Positions 1 through 9,136 of a stretch of DNA of 64,000 nucleotides are shown here, piece by piece. The notes below the pieces were generated by a model, which saw only the letters and a list, made by a program, of their open reading frames with translations, had not been told where the DNA came from and searched no databases. Within the stretch, counting starts at the first letter, position 1, and every line of letters starts with the position of its first letter. Origin of the DNA: Paenibacillus sp. SYP-B3998 (GTDB taxonomy: Bacteria; Bacillota; Bacilli; Paenibacillales; NBRC-103111). The position numbers were made by a program, and so were the translations under genes. The stretch lies in contig NZ_JAAIKC010000007.1 of NCBI RefSeq assembly GCF_010820665.1, positions 62,001-126,000 of the forward strand. Direction: 5' to 3'.

Positions 1-159
1 TGGAGTATTTATGTACCGGTAGTTAGTGGTCAAACGAATTATAGCTATACATTGAATGCCATTGACCCTGCCAAGGGCTATGATTTCATCGTCAAGGCGG
101 TCGGCGTAAGGAATAACTCTGAACCGGTAGAGGCGAGTCTGGCGGGAGGATCTAACTAA
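1..159 (+). CDS. C-terminal end of a beta-rich, probably fibronectin-III-like protein (partial)
   Basis: The first frame is open from base 1 to a TAA at 157-159, so only the last 52 residues of the protein are visible. The residues include a YSYTLNAIDPAKGYDFIVKAV-like stretch, alternating hydrophobic and polar positions with a tyrosine near the end, as in the last strands of a fibronectin type III or related Ig-like fold. An extracellular or secreted protein is therefore likely, but the catalytic part, if any, lies outside the window. It is followed 50 bases later by a strong terminator hairpin. Confidence 0.6.
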   Translation, partial: WSIYVPVVSGQTNYSYTLNAIDPAKGYDFIVKAVGVRNNSEPVEASLAGGSN

Positions 160-211
160 CGATCTAACTAATAATCTGTTCTATCTTGTCTATTTGCATG
201 GGTTTGAAAGT

Positions 212-255
212 AAACCTCCAACGCCACTTTTACAGTGGTTTTGGAGGTTTTTTTC
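212..255 (+). terminator. Intrinsic terminator after the partial gene
   Basis: A stem with arms at 212-228 and 234-250 is followed by a run of T. The outer arm reads AACCTCCAA and the inner arm CCACT/AGTGG. The same inner core occurs in three other terminators in this window (3163, 20885, 37112). It can also serve the convergent minus-strand gene ending at 254. Confidence 0.85.
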
Positions 256-898
256 ATAATTGCTTATAAGTATTGGATCTATAAATGATCTTCACTGACT
301 TGTTATTCATCAAAAGGATGTAAGCGACGTCAAGAATAAAGATAAGGATATACATAATAGCTAATAAAATGGATTGCGGGTATTGGGAATAACACAAAAT
401 AGAGGCGCCTAGGGTACCAATCATTTTAAAATAGCCAATGTATGTGGACTGTCCTAGTAAATCATTTGTCAGCAGCATTCTTATAAAAAGAATGGACATC
501 ATGAGATTGATGCCAAATGCTGAATATTTGCCCTCGATATCATGAAATTCGGTCGTAATTCCATAATGCAGCAGAAGGGCAATCGCTAGTAATGAGAGGA
601 CCACAGATTTGATTGGCCATATAGGGTATTGTCTTTTTGAATAATAAAAAAGTTGTAACAGGATGATACAGTCCAAGAGAAACCATATCATAGTTATGAT
701 TTGCTGGAGTGGGCTGAAAGGAAGAACGAAGGAAAATAGAAATTCCCAAGTGATGTTCGCGCAAAGGGCGGCGAGCGGCATTCCGCAGGTTCGATCCCGG
801 AACCCTTTATAGATGATCATCATATAAGTAATTGTCCAAAAAAAGGCCACCCCATATTGCAGCAATCGTTCTAGGTTTGAGGACAATAAGTGTTGCAT
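254..898 (-). CDS. Pyr4/PaxB-like integral membrane protein (transmembrane terpene cyclase family)
   Basis: This 214-residue protein is almost entirely hydrophobic, with about seven predicted membrane segments. Near residues 39-53 it carries GMPLAALCANITWEF, which resembles the GMPLLALxxNxxWE signature of the fungal meroterpenoid cyclases Pyr4 and PaxB and their bacterial relatives. The glutamate (E52) and an aspartate in the last helix (D190) match in position the two acidic residues reported as needed for proton-initiated cyclisation in Pyr4. The length is slightly below the 240 residues usual for fungal members. No prenyltransferase or epoxidase gene is adjacent, so the substrate is unknown. 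The family assignment rests on motif recall, not on a search; a generic membrane protein remains possible. Confidence 0.6.
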   Translation of the reverse strand: MQHLLSSNLERLLQYGVAFFWTITYMMIIYKGFRDRTCGMPLAALCANITWEFLFSFVLPFSPLQQIITMIWFLLDCIILLQLFYYSKRQYPIWPIKSVVLSLLAIALLLHYGITTEFHDIEGKYSAFGINLMMSILFIRMLLTNDLLGQSTYIGYFKMIGTLGASILCYSQYPQSILLAIMYILIFILDVAYILLMNNKSVKIIYRSNTYKQL

Positions 899-1021
899 AG
901 TAAGAAAATCACATCCTTTTTGGACTTCTCTTATGGATATGATTTATCTAACTTGTCTATGATCTTTATTCAAAACAAATATTGAAAATAAAGGAAGTAG
1001 AATCTAGATGTCGAAATTAGT

Positions 1022-1050
1022 TTGTTCCTGCCATAAACTACCGTTATTAT
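1022..1050 (+). promoter_or_regulatory. Possible sigma-A promoter of the chemoreceptor gene
   Basis: TTGTTC at 1022-1027 and TATTAT at 1045-1050 are separated by 17 bases and lie 32 bases before the start codon. The -35 has two mismatches and the -10 one, so this is a modest match. Confidence 0.35.
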
Positions 1051-1082
1051 AGGTAATATTTACTAAATGAAAGGGAGTTAAC

Positions 1083-3128
1083 ATGAAAAGTTTAAAGACT
1101 ATGTTAGTTATGATTTTGGCATCGATTACAGTAGTAATTTTTGTGGGGCAATCCTTTTTTAGTTTCTTTCAATTTAAGAAGGAAGTCCTTGCTAGAGTTG
1201 AAGAAAAGCTAACGTTGGAGGCAGATAATAAAGCAGATCAGCTTTATGGGATGCTGCAGAAGCCAGCGAAGTTATCAGAAGGACTTACTTTCACGATAGG
1301 GACTTCAACAATAAAAGAGATCAATAAAATTGAAGAGGCAACTAAACAATTTGTTGCAGCAGATCCGCTCATCGTCGGCGGGGGCTTCTGGATGCAGCCT
1401 AATGCATTCGACCCCAAAGCTAAGTTATTTGCGCGGTATGCCTATAAAGACAAACAGGACATCGTTTTTGACAATCAGTACAGTGTCGGCACTTTCGATT
1501 ATTTTAAAGAAGATTGGTACAAGAACGGTTTTCTCGGTAGACAGAATGTGTGGTCTGCACCGTATAAAGATTCGGTTACAGGTGTCCCGATGATTACGGT
1601 AACAAGTGCAATTAAGCAAAAAAACGAAGTGATTGGTGTTGCGACCATTGATATCGGCATGATGGAGCTGCAAAAGCAAGTCACAAGCATGAAAGTCGGT
1701 ATGGAGGGACATGCATTCATTATTGCTAGCGACGGAGCTTATATTTCCCATCGTGATAAAGACAAGACAATGGACACCAAGATGACGGAAGAGCAGAATG
1801 ACGAAATTCGTGCATTAGGCAGTCAAATCATTAAATCAACGAGTCATGCGTTAACGCTTACCCAATACGACGGCAAAAAGGCCTATGTTACCTATGCTCC
1901 AATTGGAGATACGGGCATGAAAATCGTTACAATTATGTACTATGCGGAAATCTTGCAGCCAATCAACCAGTACCTGAAAACTACGATTATCATATTTACA
2001 ATAGCTATGCTAATTTTTATCGCACTATTATATTGGTTTATTCATCGTCAAGTATCTACACCGCTATTGAAGCTAAGAAAAGAGATTCATACATTAGTGG
2101 AAAAAGGCGGAGATCTAACCCAGAGCATTGGGGTATCGGGCAAAAATGAAATCGGTCAGCTAGCTACTTCGCTGAATGAATTCATTGCAAATTTGAGGGG
2201 AATTGTGGCTAATGTTGTGGGCTATGCCAATCAGGTTGAAGAGTTCTCAAGCAGTTCTTCCTTGTCCGCGGCCGAAGTCGGGAACGCATCTAATCAGGTT
2301 GCTGTGATCATTCAGGATGTGGCTAACGGTAGCAGTAAACAAACGAGTAGTGTTATGGAAATTGCTGAAAATATGGCAAATACGCAACAGTTGGTAAGCA
2401 CAACGAAAAACGAAATCGAACAAGCCACGGATAATGCTTTACGTGCTACAGTTTTTGCTGAACAGGGTGGAGAAGCCATTCTTGATGCCGTTCAGGAGGT
2501 TGAAAAAATTGTCGAAATAACGAGTGAAACAAGAACACTTATTCGCAAGTTAGAGGAAAGCTCCAACCAGATTGGAGAAATTATTACAACCATTACGGCT
2601 ATAGCGTCTTCAACCCATTTGCTGGCTTTAAACGCATCAATTGAAGCGGCCCGCGCAGGAGAACATGGAAAAGGTTTCGGCGTCGTTGCCAGTGAAATTC
2701 GTAAATTAGCGGAACAGTCCGAAGTAGCTACGGAAAAAATATCCACGTTAGTTTTGATGATCCAGCAAGAAACGTTGTCATCGGTCACGATTATTGAACA
2801 AAATAGCGAGATCGTAACAAGCTTAACCGCAAAGACTCAGTTAGGAAGCCATGCATTCAGTGAAATCAAAGGAAAAGTAAGTGAGACGGAACAAAGTATC
2901 CTACATTTGCATCATGTTATCGAAAAAGTAATGGAAAACTCAGAGCAGGTTATGACGGATATCCAAGAGGCATCGGCGATTTCCGAAGAAATGACGGCTT
3001 CCACCGAGGAAGTGGCGGCTAACATTGAAGAGCAGAATGCGTCTATTAACCTGATGTCTAGTAATTTGAAAGAAATGAATCTGATTGCGGAGCAACTGCG
3101 GAATGAAGTGAGCAAATTTATTGTATAA
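1083..3128 (+). CDS. Methyl-accepting chemotaxis protein with extracellular Cache sensor
   Basis: A 681-residue transmembrane chemoreceptor. One membrane helix lies near residues 7-27, a roughly 260-residue extracellular region with dCache character (GGGFWMQP, then WYKNGF and a second half ending [10 protein letters not shown]) follows, and the second helix is near 298-320. A HAMP linker follows ([15 protein letters not shown]), then the long coiled-coil signalling domain. The hairpin tip is canonical: [22 protein letters not shown]. It should sense a small extracellular ligand and control the CheA kinase, but the ligand cannot be read from sequence. The gene is monocistronic, with RBS AAAGGGAG eight bases upstream and a terminator after it. 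Confidence 0.93.
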   Translation: MKSLKTMLVMILASITVVIFVGQSFFSFFQFKKEVLARVEEKLTLEADNKADQLYGMLQKPAKLSEGLTFTIGTSTIKEINKIEEATKQFVAADPLIVGGGFWMQPNAFDPKAKLFARYAYKDKQDIVFDNQYSVGTFDYFKEDWYKNGFLGRQNVWSAPYKDSVTGVPMITVTSAIKQKNEVIGVATIDIGMMELQKQVTSMKVGMEGHAFIIASDGAYISHRDKDKTMDTKMTEEQNDEIRALGSQIIKSTSHALTLTQYDGKKAYVTYAPIGDTGMKIVTIMYYAEILQPINQYLKTTIIIFTIAMLIFIALLYWFIHRQVSTPLLKLRKEIHTLVEKGGDLTQSIGVSGKNEIGQLATSLNEFIANLRGIVANVVGYANQVEEFSSSSSLSAAEVGNASNQVAVIIQDVANGSSKQTSSVMEIAENMANTQQLVSTTKNEIEQATDNALRATVFAEQGGEAILDAVQEVEKIVEITSETRTLIRKLEESSNQIGEIITTITAIASSTHLLALNASIEAARAGEHGKGFGVVASEIRKLAEQSEVATEKISTLVLMIQQETLSSVTIIEQNSEIVTSLTAKTQLGSHAFSEIKGKVSETEQSILHLHHVIEKVMENSEQVMTDIQEASAISEEMTASTEEVAANIEEQNASINLMSSNLKEMNLIAEQLRNEVSKFIV

Positions 3129-3162
3129 ATAATATTTCCATTTTAATGAGCTAATCCTATAA

Positions 3163-3217
3163 AATGCACAAAAACCCCCAAGCCCACTTCAAAGTGGAAT
3201 TGGAGGTTTTTGTGCAT
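3163..3217. terminator. Bidirectional terminator between convergent genes
   Basis: A long inverted repeat with outer arms ATGCACAAAAA/TTTTTGTGCAT and inner CCACTT/AAGTGG lies between the chemoreceptor gene and the convergent MFS gene. A and T tracts on both sides let it work in both directions. It shares its inner core with the hairpins at 212, 20885 and 37112. Confidence 0.8.
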
Positions 3218-3291
3218 CTATGGAGCGTCGAGAATAGAAATATGAAGCGCTAAAGCAGACCTTTTTGGGAAGCGCCGTTATGTACTTAGTG

Positions 3292-4557
3292 TCAAGCTGC
3301 TTGACGATCATGGTAGTTGAACATGACGTTATACAGGACTGCGCCTAAAACTGCAAGCCCTGCGAGCAGGCCGAATGTCCACGAGAAGCCAACCCACTCG
3401 CTAAGTGGGATGGATAGAGGCGCAATGGTGCGCCCAAGCGTGAAACGCAGACTGGACGCCGCGAAATATTGGCCCCGCATATGATCGGGAGCTAATCTTG
3501 ACACGAAGGCTTGCTGTGGCCCAGCAGACATAAGCTCCGCGAGCGTGAAGACGGCGATGGCGAGCGTAAAGCCCCAAAATGTAGACATTTGATTAAACAT
3601 GGCGATTCCTGCCGCGTAAAATAGTGCCCCGCCAATGAATACATATCGATCTTTATAGGCGAGCATCCACTTGGTCACAAGCACAGTAAAGAGAGTAACA
3701 AGCAGGCCGTTTTCTGAAACGATCACTCCAAATAACTGTTTGCCAGAAAGCTGCAAATTCCAATTATTGTAGGAGAATATCGTTGCCGATTGGACGTTTT
3801 CTTTCAAAAAAACGGGCAGCAGAAGGTCTAACTGCATGAAAGTTTGAGAAAGTAGGACACCTGCAAGGACGAATAGGAGGAACACTCGGTCGGCTGCAAT
3901 AATGCGGTAGTCGCGGAGCTGTGTGATCAAGAAATGAAACCACGGTTCCCCGATTTTCGATTGGTGGCGTTCAGCCAAATGAGCAGGCAGCGATTCTCTT
4001 AAGGTGCGGCTCATCAACAAAGCGAGAATAACGCAGAACCCAGATGCAGCTGCTAGTACAACGTAAGGATTATCCGTGTAAAGGATGGAGCCTAGCAAGG
4101 GACCGATAACGACGGCTATATTCGCAGCTGTATAGAAAATGGCAAAGACGCCAGAACGGTGTTCTTCTTTGACGACATCGGCAACCATAGCCTGACTAGC
4201 AGGCCAATACAAGGAGCCAGCCAAGCTGGCGAGGCTAAATCCCAAGAATCCAACGATGGGCATGGATACCCAAGGGGATGCGGCACATGCAAAGATTCCG
4301 TAACCGATTGCTTGCCCATAAGAAGCGATAACCATCATTCGCTTTCGCCCGAATCGATCTGCACAATAACCTCCCAGCAAATTACCCAGCACAGAGAGCG
4401 CCTGGGATAAGACCAGAAGAATCCCGGTCAAACCTTTACCGAAGGAATTTGCAAAATAGATGGCTAAGAAAGGAAAGAATGTCCAAAAAATAATGTTAAA
4501 GGTAACCTCTCCGCCTAAGCGGATTTTTAAATTCGAATCCCAATCTTTAATTTTCAT
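3292..4557 (-). CDS. MFS transporter, probable drug or metabolite exporter
   Basis: Twelve-helix major facilitator superfamily protein of 421 residues from the chosen start. The loop 2-3 signature GGYCADRFGRKRMM is the classic MFS motif A (GxxxDRxGRK). Helix 5 has PLLGSILY, resembling the motif C region of drug:H+ antiporters. Closest in style to the MdtH/YttB group of multidrug exporters. The ORF is open 40 codons further upstream, but ATG at 4557 has an AGAGGT ribosome binding site at good spacing, and the following MKIKDWDSNLKIRL looks like a true MFS N-terminus. The upstream extension has no membrane-protein character. Substrate unknown. Confidence 0.87.
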   Translation of the reverse strand: MKIKDWDSNLKIRLGGEVTFNIIFWTFFPFLAIYFANSFGKGLTGILLVLSQALSVLGNLLGGYCADRFGRKRMMVIASYGQAIGYGIFACAASPWVSMPIVGFLGFSLASLAGSLYWPASQAMVADVVKEEHRSGVFAIFYTAANIAVVIGPLLGSILYTDNPYVVLAAASGFCVILALLMSRTLRESLPAHLAERHQSKIGEPWFHFLITQLRDYRIIAADRVFLLFVLAGVLLSQTFMQLDLLLPVFLKENVQSATIFSYNNWNLQLSGKQLFGVIVSENGLLVTLFTVLVTKWMLAYKDRYVFIGGALFYAAGIAMFNQMSTFWGFTLAIAVFTLAELMSAGPQQAFVSRLAPDHMRGQYFAASSLRFTLGRTIAPLSIPLSEWVGFSWTFGLLAGLAVLGAVLYNVMFNYHDRQAA

Positions 4558-5367
4558 GTATGTATTACCTCTAGTTGTAAAGTTTGTACTCATCATACTA
4601 CCATTCTTCTTGTTGAAACAAGGCAGAGCGTTAGGTGCGTGATTTTTTGAAATAATGATATATAAGCAATAAGACATGAGATATGAGAATGTCGGCCTTG
4701 AATGGAAGGCCTCTTAGGCAAGCTGTAGCCATGATCACTAGTTGTTGCTCAAGGCGAGGTTCGTCTGACAATAAAGCTGCGTCAAATATATTTATATTGA
4801 CGAATGGTAAATTAAGGTATTACAATATCAGCAATAACTAACCAATTGTCAATTAATTTCAAAATAAAACTAGGCAATATTCCTTTTCAATACTGCTATT
4901 AATTTTTTCCTCCATAAAATCGTTCACTCCCTCGGTCGCAAGTTCAGCACGATAGCTTACACTTATCCCTTTATTCTGTAAAGTACGGAGTTAGATTTTT
5001 TGTCTTATTGCCATGCTTGATACAAATCGTATCATTTATCGCGACTTTCTTATCGTATTTCCGCAAGTCTCAAAATATCAGTGGAAATTTTAGGAGCAGT
5101 AATTACTTTGTAAAGCCTGAAATAACTAATGGTCAAATTTCAACAGCAGTGGTTACTACAGGAAACTGTGAATTTGGTTTCTGGGTCATAAAGAGCCCAA
5201 CACGCGCGGATCGTCGGCGTGCGATGTGGTGTCGACGCAAGGCGACCAGTACCTTGTTCTTGCGAAAAGAGATTGTACAGGAAAATAAAGGATAGGCACA
5301 AAATTGTAATCGTTTACAATTTTGTTTTGGAGTCTGACATCGCTGCTCAAGGAGGATATATACCCCT
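4558..5367. other. 810-base intergenic region before the peptide transporter operon
   Basis: No convincing gene. Short ORFs here (for example 5008-5295) lack a ribosome binding site and protein-like composition. It contains an inverted repeat at 4780-4802 (arms CGTCAA/TTGACG). A weak promoter-like pair follows, TTGACG at 4797-4802 and TACAAT 18 bases later on the plus strand. The cre-like palindrome at 5299-5324 is listed separately. The start of the MFS transcript must also lie here. Confidence 0.5.
5299..5324. promoter_or_regulatory. cre box (CcpA operator) within a perfect palindrome
   Basis: The 14-mer TGTAATCGTTTACA at 5305-5318 fits the catabolite-responsive element consensus TGTAANCGNTNNCA at every defined position. 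It sits inside an 11-bp-armed inverted repeat (CAAAATTGTAA/TTACAATTTTG) starting 69 bases before the first gene of the peptide ABC operon. This predicts CcpA-dependent carbon catabolite control of peptide uptake. Because the arms extend beyond the cre core, a local repressor is an alternative. Confidence 0.6.
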
Positions 5368-6354
5368 ATGAAGGACATGCTGCTTGAAATTCAAGATCTC
5401 AAAACGCATTTCGTAACAGATCGTGGTGAAGTGCCTGCAGTTGATGGGGTGGATTTAACCATTCGTAAAGGCGAAATATTAGGTGTCGTGGGGGAATCTG
5501 GCTGCGGAAAAAGTGTTGCTTCCCTTTCTATCATGAAGCTTATTCCACAACCGCCCGGGAAAATTGCTGGTGGCTCTATCCGTTATAAGGACGAGGAGCT
5601 TACGATAGCAAAAGAAAATCGAATGAAAAGGCTTCGCGGTAACGAAATTTCGATGATTTTCCAAGAACCTATGACTTCGCTCAACCCGCTGTTAACGGTA
5701 GGGGAGCAGATCGGAGAGGCGTTTCGCCTGCACCGGAAGGCGAATCGCAAGCAGGCACGTCTGCATACAGTGGATATGCTTCGTCGCGTAGGTATTCCCC
5801 GTCCCGAGCAGATTGTGGATGAATATCCACATCGGTTATCGGGGGGGATGCGGCAGCGCGTCATGATCGCCATGGCACTTTGCTGTGAGCCGGAGCTGCT
5901 CATCGCCGACGAGCCGACAACAGCTCTGGACGTGACGATTCAAGCACAGATTCTTGACCTTATGAAGAAACTCAATCAAGAAATGGGCACAGCCATCATG
6001 CTTATTACACACGATCTTGGCATTGTGGCTGAGATGTGCGATCGGTTAGTGGTCATGTATGCGGGCAAAGTGGTCGAAGAAGGTCCAGTGAAGGACATCT
6101 TCAGGAGCCCACGACATCCGTATACCAAAGGACTTATTCGTTCTATCCCAAGGATGGATATCGAGCAAGATCAGTTATATTCTATCCCTGGCAATGTACC
6201 TTCGCCAGGCTCCATTAAGCAAGGATGCCGTTTTGCACCGAGGTGCGAGAAAGCAATGGAAACGTGTCAGGCTCATATGCCGGATTTGAAATTCGTTGAT
6301 TATAATCATAAGTCGCGGTGCTGGTTGGACGAAAAAGGGGGTGCCGCGGGGTGA
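5368..6354 (+). CDS. oppD: Oligopeptide/dipeptide ABC transporter ATPase, OppD/DppD type
   Basis: Cytoplasmic ATPase, 328 residues, first gene of a five-gene peptide uptake operon. Walker A GESGCGKS is at 42-49, the Q-loop at [11 protein letters not shown], the ABC signature LSGGMRQ at 157-163 and Walker B LLIADEP at 177-183. The C-terminal oligopeptide-transporter extension (residues 280-320) carries the family cysteine pattern [13 protein letters not shown]...C. An AAGGAGG site precedes the ATG. Its last codon overlaps the GTG start of the next gene, which indicates translational coupling with the partner ATPase. OppD and DppD cannot be told apart by eye. Confidence 0.92.
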   Translation: MKDMLLEIQDLKTHFVTDRGEVPAVDGVDLTIRKGEILGVVGESGCGKSVASLSIMKLIPQPPGKIAGGSIRYKDEELTIAKENRMKRLRGNEISMIFQEPMTSLNPLLTVGEQIGEAFRLHRKANRKQARLHTVDMLRRVGIPRPEQIVDEYPHRLSGGMRQRVMIAMALCCEPELLIADEPTTALDVTIQAQILDLMKKLNQEMGTAIMLITHDLGIVAEMCDRLVVMYAGKVVEEGPVKDIFRSPRHPYTKGLIRSIPRMDIEQDQLYSIPGNVPSPGSIKQGCRFAPRCEKAMETCQAHMPDLKFVDYNHKSRCWLDEKGGAAG

Positions 6355-7322
6355 CGAAGCATGTGTTGGAAGTTCAGCATTTAAAAACATATTTCCCGAT
6401 ACGCACCGGATTTTTGCAAAGCGTTACAGGTTATGTGAAAGCTGTTGATGACATCTCTTTTAATGTAAGAGAGGGCGAAACGTTTGGAATCGTTGGTGAA
6501 AGCGGTTGCGGGAAATCCACAGCGGGAAGATCCATCTTAAGGCTAATTGAACCGACTGAAGGTAAGGTCGTATTTGACGGAAACGACGTTGCCAAAGCGA
6601 CGGATTCACAGCTTCGAGCCATGCGTCGTCATATGCAAATCGTGTTTCAAGATCCGTTCGCTTCGCTGAACCCACGCCATTCGGTGCGACGTATTCTTGA
6701 GGAGCCGTATATCGTTCACGGTATTGCTAGCGGCAAGGAGCTCTCCGAGCGGGTTCTCGATCTAATGAATGTCGTTGGACTTAGCAGCACGCAGCTAGAC
6801 CGTTATCCTCATCAGTTTTCGGGAGGTCAGCGGCAGCGTATCTCAATTGCGAGGGCGCTCGCGCTGAATCCAAAGCTTATTGTGGCAGACGAGCCAGTTT
6901 CCGCACTTGATGTATCCATCCAATCGCAAATTCTGAATCTTATGCAGCAATTACAGCGCCAATTCGGGCTCACTTATATTTTTATCGCGCATGACTTAAG
7001 CGTTATTAAGCACTTTTGTGGTCGAGTTGCGGTTATGTACTTGGGTCGGATCGTTGAGCTTGCTGATAAGATTTCCTTATATCGGGAACCGAAGCATCCT
7101 TATACCAGAGCACTTCTGTCTGCGGTTCCGGTGCCAGACCCCTTCGTCCGCAAAGAGCGCATAATTTTACAGGGTGATGTGCCAAGCCCGTCTAATGCAC
7201 CACAAGGATGCGCGTTCCATACACGCTGCCCTGCAACAACAGAACGCTGCAAACAAGAACGGCCGATTCTCCGTCGAGTGATGGACGGCCATCAAGTGGC
7301 GTGTCATCTCTACCCCTCTTAG
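6351..7322 (+). CDS. oppF: Oligopeptide/dipeptide ABC transporter ATPase, OppF/DppF type
   Basis: Second ATPase of the transporter, 323 residues, pairing with the OppD-like subunit as a heterodimer. Walker [10 protein letters not shown] is near residue 49, signature [15 protein letters not shown], Walker [13 protein letters not shown], and the C-terminal extension [15 protein letters not shown]. The open frame begins at 6318, but GTG at 6351 overlaps the upstream stop as GTGA and has an AAAGGGGGTG ribosome site at proper spacing. The residues after it ([15 protein letters not shown]) match the usual OppF N-terminus, so this start is preferred. Confidence 0.92.
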   Translation: MTKHVLEVQHLKTYFPIRTGFLQSVTGYVKAVDDISFNVREGETFGIVGESGCGKSTAGRSILRLIEPTEGKVVFDGNDVAKATDSQLRAMRRHMQIVFQDPFASLNPRHSVRRILEEPYIVHGIASGKELSERVLDLMNVVGLSSTQLDRYPHQFSGGQRQRISIARALALNPKLIVADEPVSALDVSIQSQILNLMQQLQRQFGLTYIFIAHDLSVIKHFCGRVAVMYLGRIVELADKISLYREPKHPYTRALLSAVPVPDPFVRKERIILQGDVPSPSNAPQGCAFHTRCPATTERCKQERPILRRVMDGHQVACHLYPS

Positions 7323-7372
7323 TTAGGGGAGAGGACCTATATAAAATTGACGATGAAAAGGGAGGCAGCATT

Positions 7373-9037
7373 ATGAAAAAATGGGTATCAAGTGGCTTAG
7401 GACTTGTACTTGCAATCTCGCTTGCACTTGTGGGGTGCAGCAATGACAACAAAGACGTTAAGACGTCCGATCCAGCCAAAACAAACGCTCCGAAAGCGGA
7501 GGCGAAGACAGAGGGGGGCTCTAAAAAGGTTCAAGATACGCTAATCGTAGGGCGTGGTGGAGATTCTGCAGCGCTTGACCCATCGATTGTAACAGATGGG
7601 GAATCGTTTAAAGCAACGCAGCAAATCTATGACACGCTCCTTGATTATAAGGATGGTACAACGGAAGTGGAGGCGAGCCTTGCTGAGAGCTGGAAAGTAT
7701 CATCAGACGGTCTCACTTATACATTTAATCTTCGCAGTGGAGTCAAGTTCCACGATGGAACCGATTTTAACGCCGACGCAGTCGTATTTAATTTTAATCG
7801 CTGGAAGGATCCGAAGAGTCCGGTGAAATTCCAAGGGGATTCCTTCGATTATTACACCTCACAGTTCGGCGGTGAGAAGGACGACATCATTAAAGAAATC
7901 AAAGCCGTTGATGCAAAAACGGTTCAGTTTACGCTGAACAAACCGCAAGCGCCGTTCTTGCAAAATATTGCTATGCCTTGTTTTGGAATTGGCAGTCCGA
8001 AGGCAATTCAAGAAAAGAAAGAGAAATTTAAATCGGAGCCAGTGGGTACGGGCTCATTTGTTTTCAAAGAATGGAAGCGTAATGAATCTATCACCCTTGA
8101 AAAGAACCCGAATTACTGGAAGCAAGGTTTGCCGAAGCTGAACAAGCTAATCATCCGTTCCATCCCAGATAACTCCGCACGTTTAACAGCGCTGAAGAAT
8201 GGAGAGCTAGATTTGATAGAGGGAGTGAATCCCGATGATGTAAAGAACATCGAAGCCGATAAAAACCTGAAAAAACTTGTTCGTCCATCCTTCAATGTGG
8301 GCTATGTGGGCTTCAACCTGAAACATAAGCCGTTCGATGATGCGAAAGTTCGCGTAGCATTGAGCTATGCGGTAAACAAAAAAGCAATCATTCAAGCTTT
8401 CTACGGCGGTAATGCCGAAGTAGCGGTTAACCCGATGCCGAAGTCACTTTGGGGTCATAACAATGATATTAAGGATTACGAATATGATCCTGAAAAGGCA
8501 AAGAAGCTGCTTGCTGACGCAGGATATCCGAGCGGCCTACCAGGCGAGTATACATTCTACGCGATGCCAGTACCGCGTCCATACATGCCGGACGGTAAGA
8601 AAGTCGCCGAAGCAATTCAACAAGATTTCGCTAAAATTGGGGTGAAAACGAAGATCGTTTCACCAGAGTGGGCGACATACCTTGACGATACGAAAAAAGG
8701 TGAAAAGGACGACATCTACATGCTTGGCTGGAACGGTGACAACGGCGATCCGGATAACTTCCTATATGCCCTTCTTGATAAAACAAATGTAGGCGGCAAT
8801 AATCAATCGTATTATATGAGTGAAGACGTTCATAAGCTGCTTGCTGACGCACAATCAATGAATGACCAAGCTAAACGCAGCGAGAACTATAAGAAAGCGC
8901 AAGTCTTAATTAAAGCTGACGCTCCATGGGTCCCGCTAGCTCACTCTACACCCATTTTAGCTGGGAAAGCTGCTATTGATGGATACATTCCTTCCCCAAC
9001 TGGAAGCGAATCCTATGAAACAGTCATCTTCAAGTAA
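7373..9037 (+). CDS. Peptide-binding lipoprotein of the ABC transporter (SBP_bac_5)
   Basis: Extracellular solute receptor, 554 residues. The N-terminus MKKWVSSGLGLVLAISLA followed by LVGC is a lipoprotein signal with the lipid-anchored cysteine near residue 22, then a low-complexity Lys/Ala/Thr linker. The mature part has the SBP_bac_5 features: YDTLLDYKDG near the start, LAESWKVSSDGLTYTFNLR, VNKKAIIQAFY and a C-terminal APWVPLAHS. It presents peptides to the permeases encoded just downstream. The frame is open from 7208, but ATG at 7373 has a GGGAGGC site and starts the signal peptide. OppA, DppE and AppA are all possible names. Confidence 0.93.
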   Translation: MKKWVSSGLGLVLAISLALVGCSNDNKDVKTSDPAKTNAPKAEAKTEGGSKKVQDTLIVGRGGDSAALDPSIVTDGESFKATQQIYDTLLDYKDGTTEVEASLAESWKVSSDGLTYTFNLRSGVKFHDGTDFNADAVVFNFNRWKDPKSPVKFQGDSFDYYTSQFGGEKDDIIKEIKAVDAKTVQFTLNKPQAPFLQNIAMPCFGIGSPKAIQEKKEKFKSEPVGTGSFVFKEWKRNESITLEKNPNYWKQGLPKLNKLIIRSIPDNSARLTALKNGELDLIEGVNPDDVKNIEADKNLKKLVRPSFNVGYVGFNLKHKPFDDAKVRVALSYAVNKKAIIQAFYGGNAEVAVNPMPKSLWGHNNDIKDYEYDPEKAKKLLADAGYPSGLPGEYTFYAMPVPRPYMPDGKKVAEAIQQDFAKIGVKTKIVSPEWATYLDDTKKGEKDDIYMLGWNGDNGDPDNFLYALLDKTNVGGNNQSYYMSEDVHKLLADAQSMNDQAKRSENYKKAQVLIKADAPWVPLAHSTPILAGKAAIDGYIPSPTGSESYETVIFK

Positions 9038-9069
9038 ACTGCATGCTAGGTAGCTTTATTAACAAAGGG

Positions 9070-9090
9070 GAGGCAGGCGCCACCTGCCTC
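9070..9090 (+). terminator. Hairpin between the binding-protein and permease genes (possible attenuator)
   Basis: GAGGCAGG and CCTGCCTC form an 8-bp GC-rich stem with a 5-base loop, followed by a short ACTTTTC stretch. Such hairpins inside ABC operons usually stabilise the upstream receptor transcript or stop part of transcription, so that more receptor than permease is made. The weak T-run argues for partial termination or RNA stabilisation. Confidence 0.45.
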
Positions 9091-9136
9091 ACTTTTCATT
9101 ACTTATATCTTCTCGCGAAGCAGGAGTGAACCCATT

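Noticed and set aside
5008..5295. 95-codon ORF upstream of the peptide operon
   Set aside because: No ribosome binding site, biased and low-quality composition, many rare codons; it overlaps a likely regulatory leader region.
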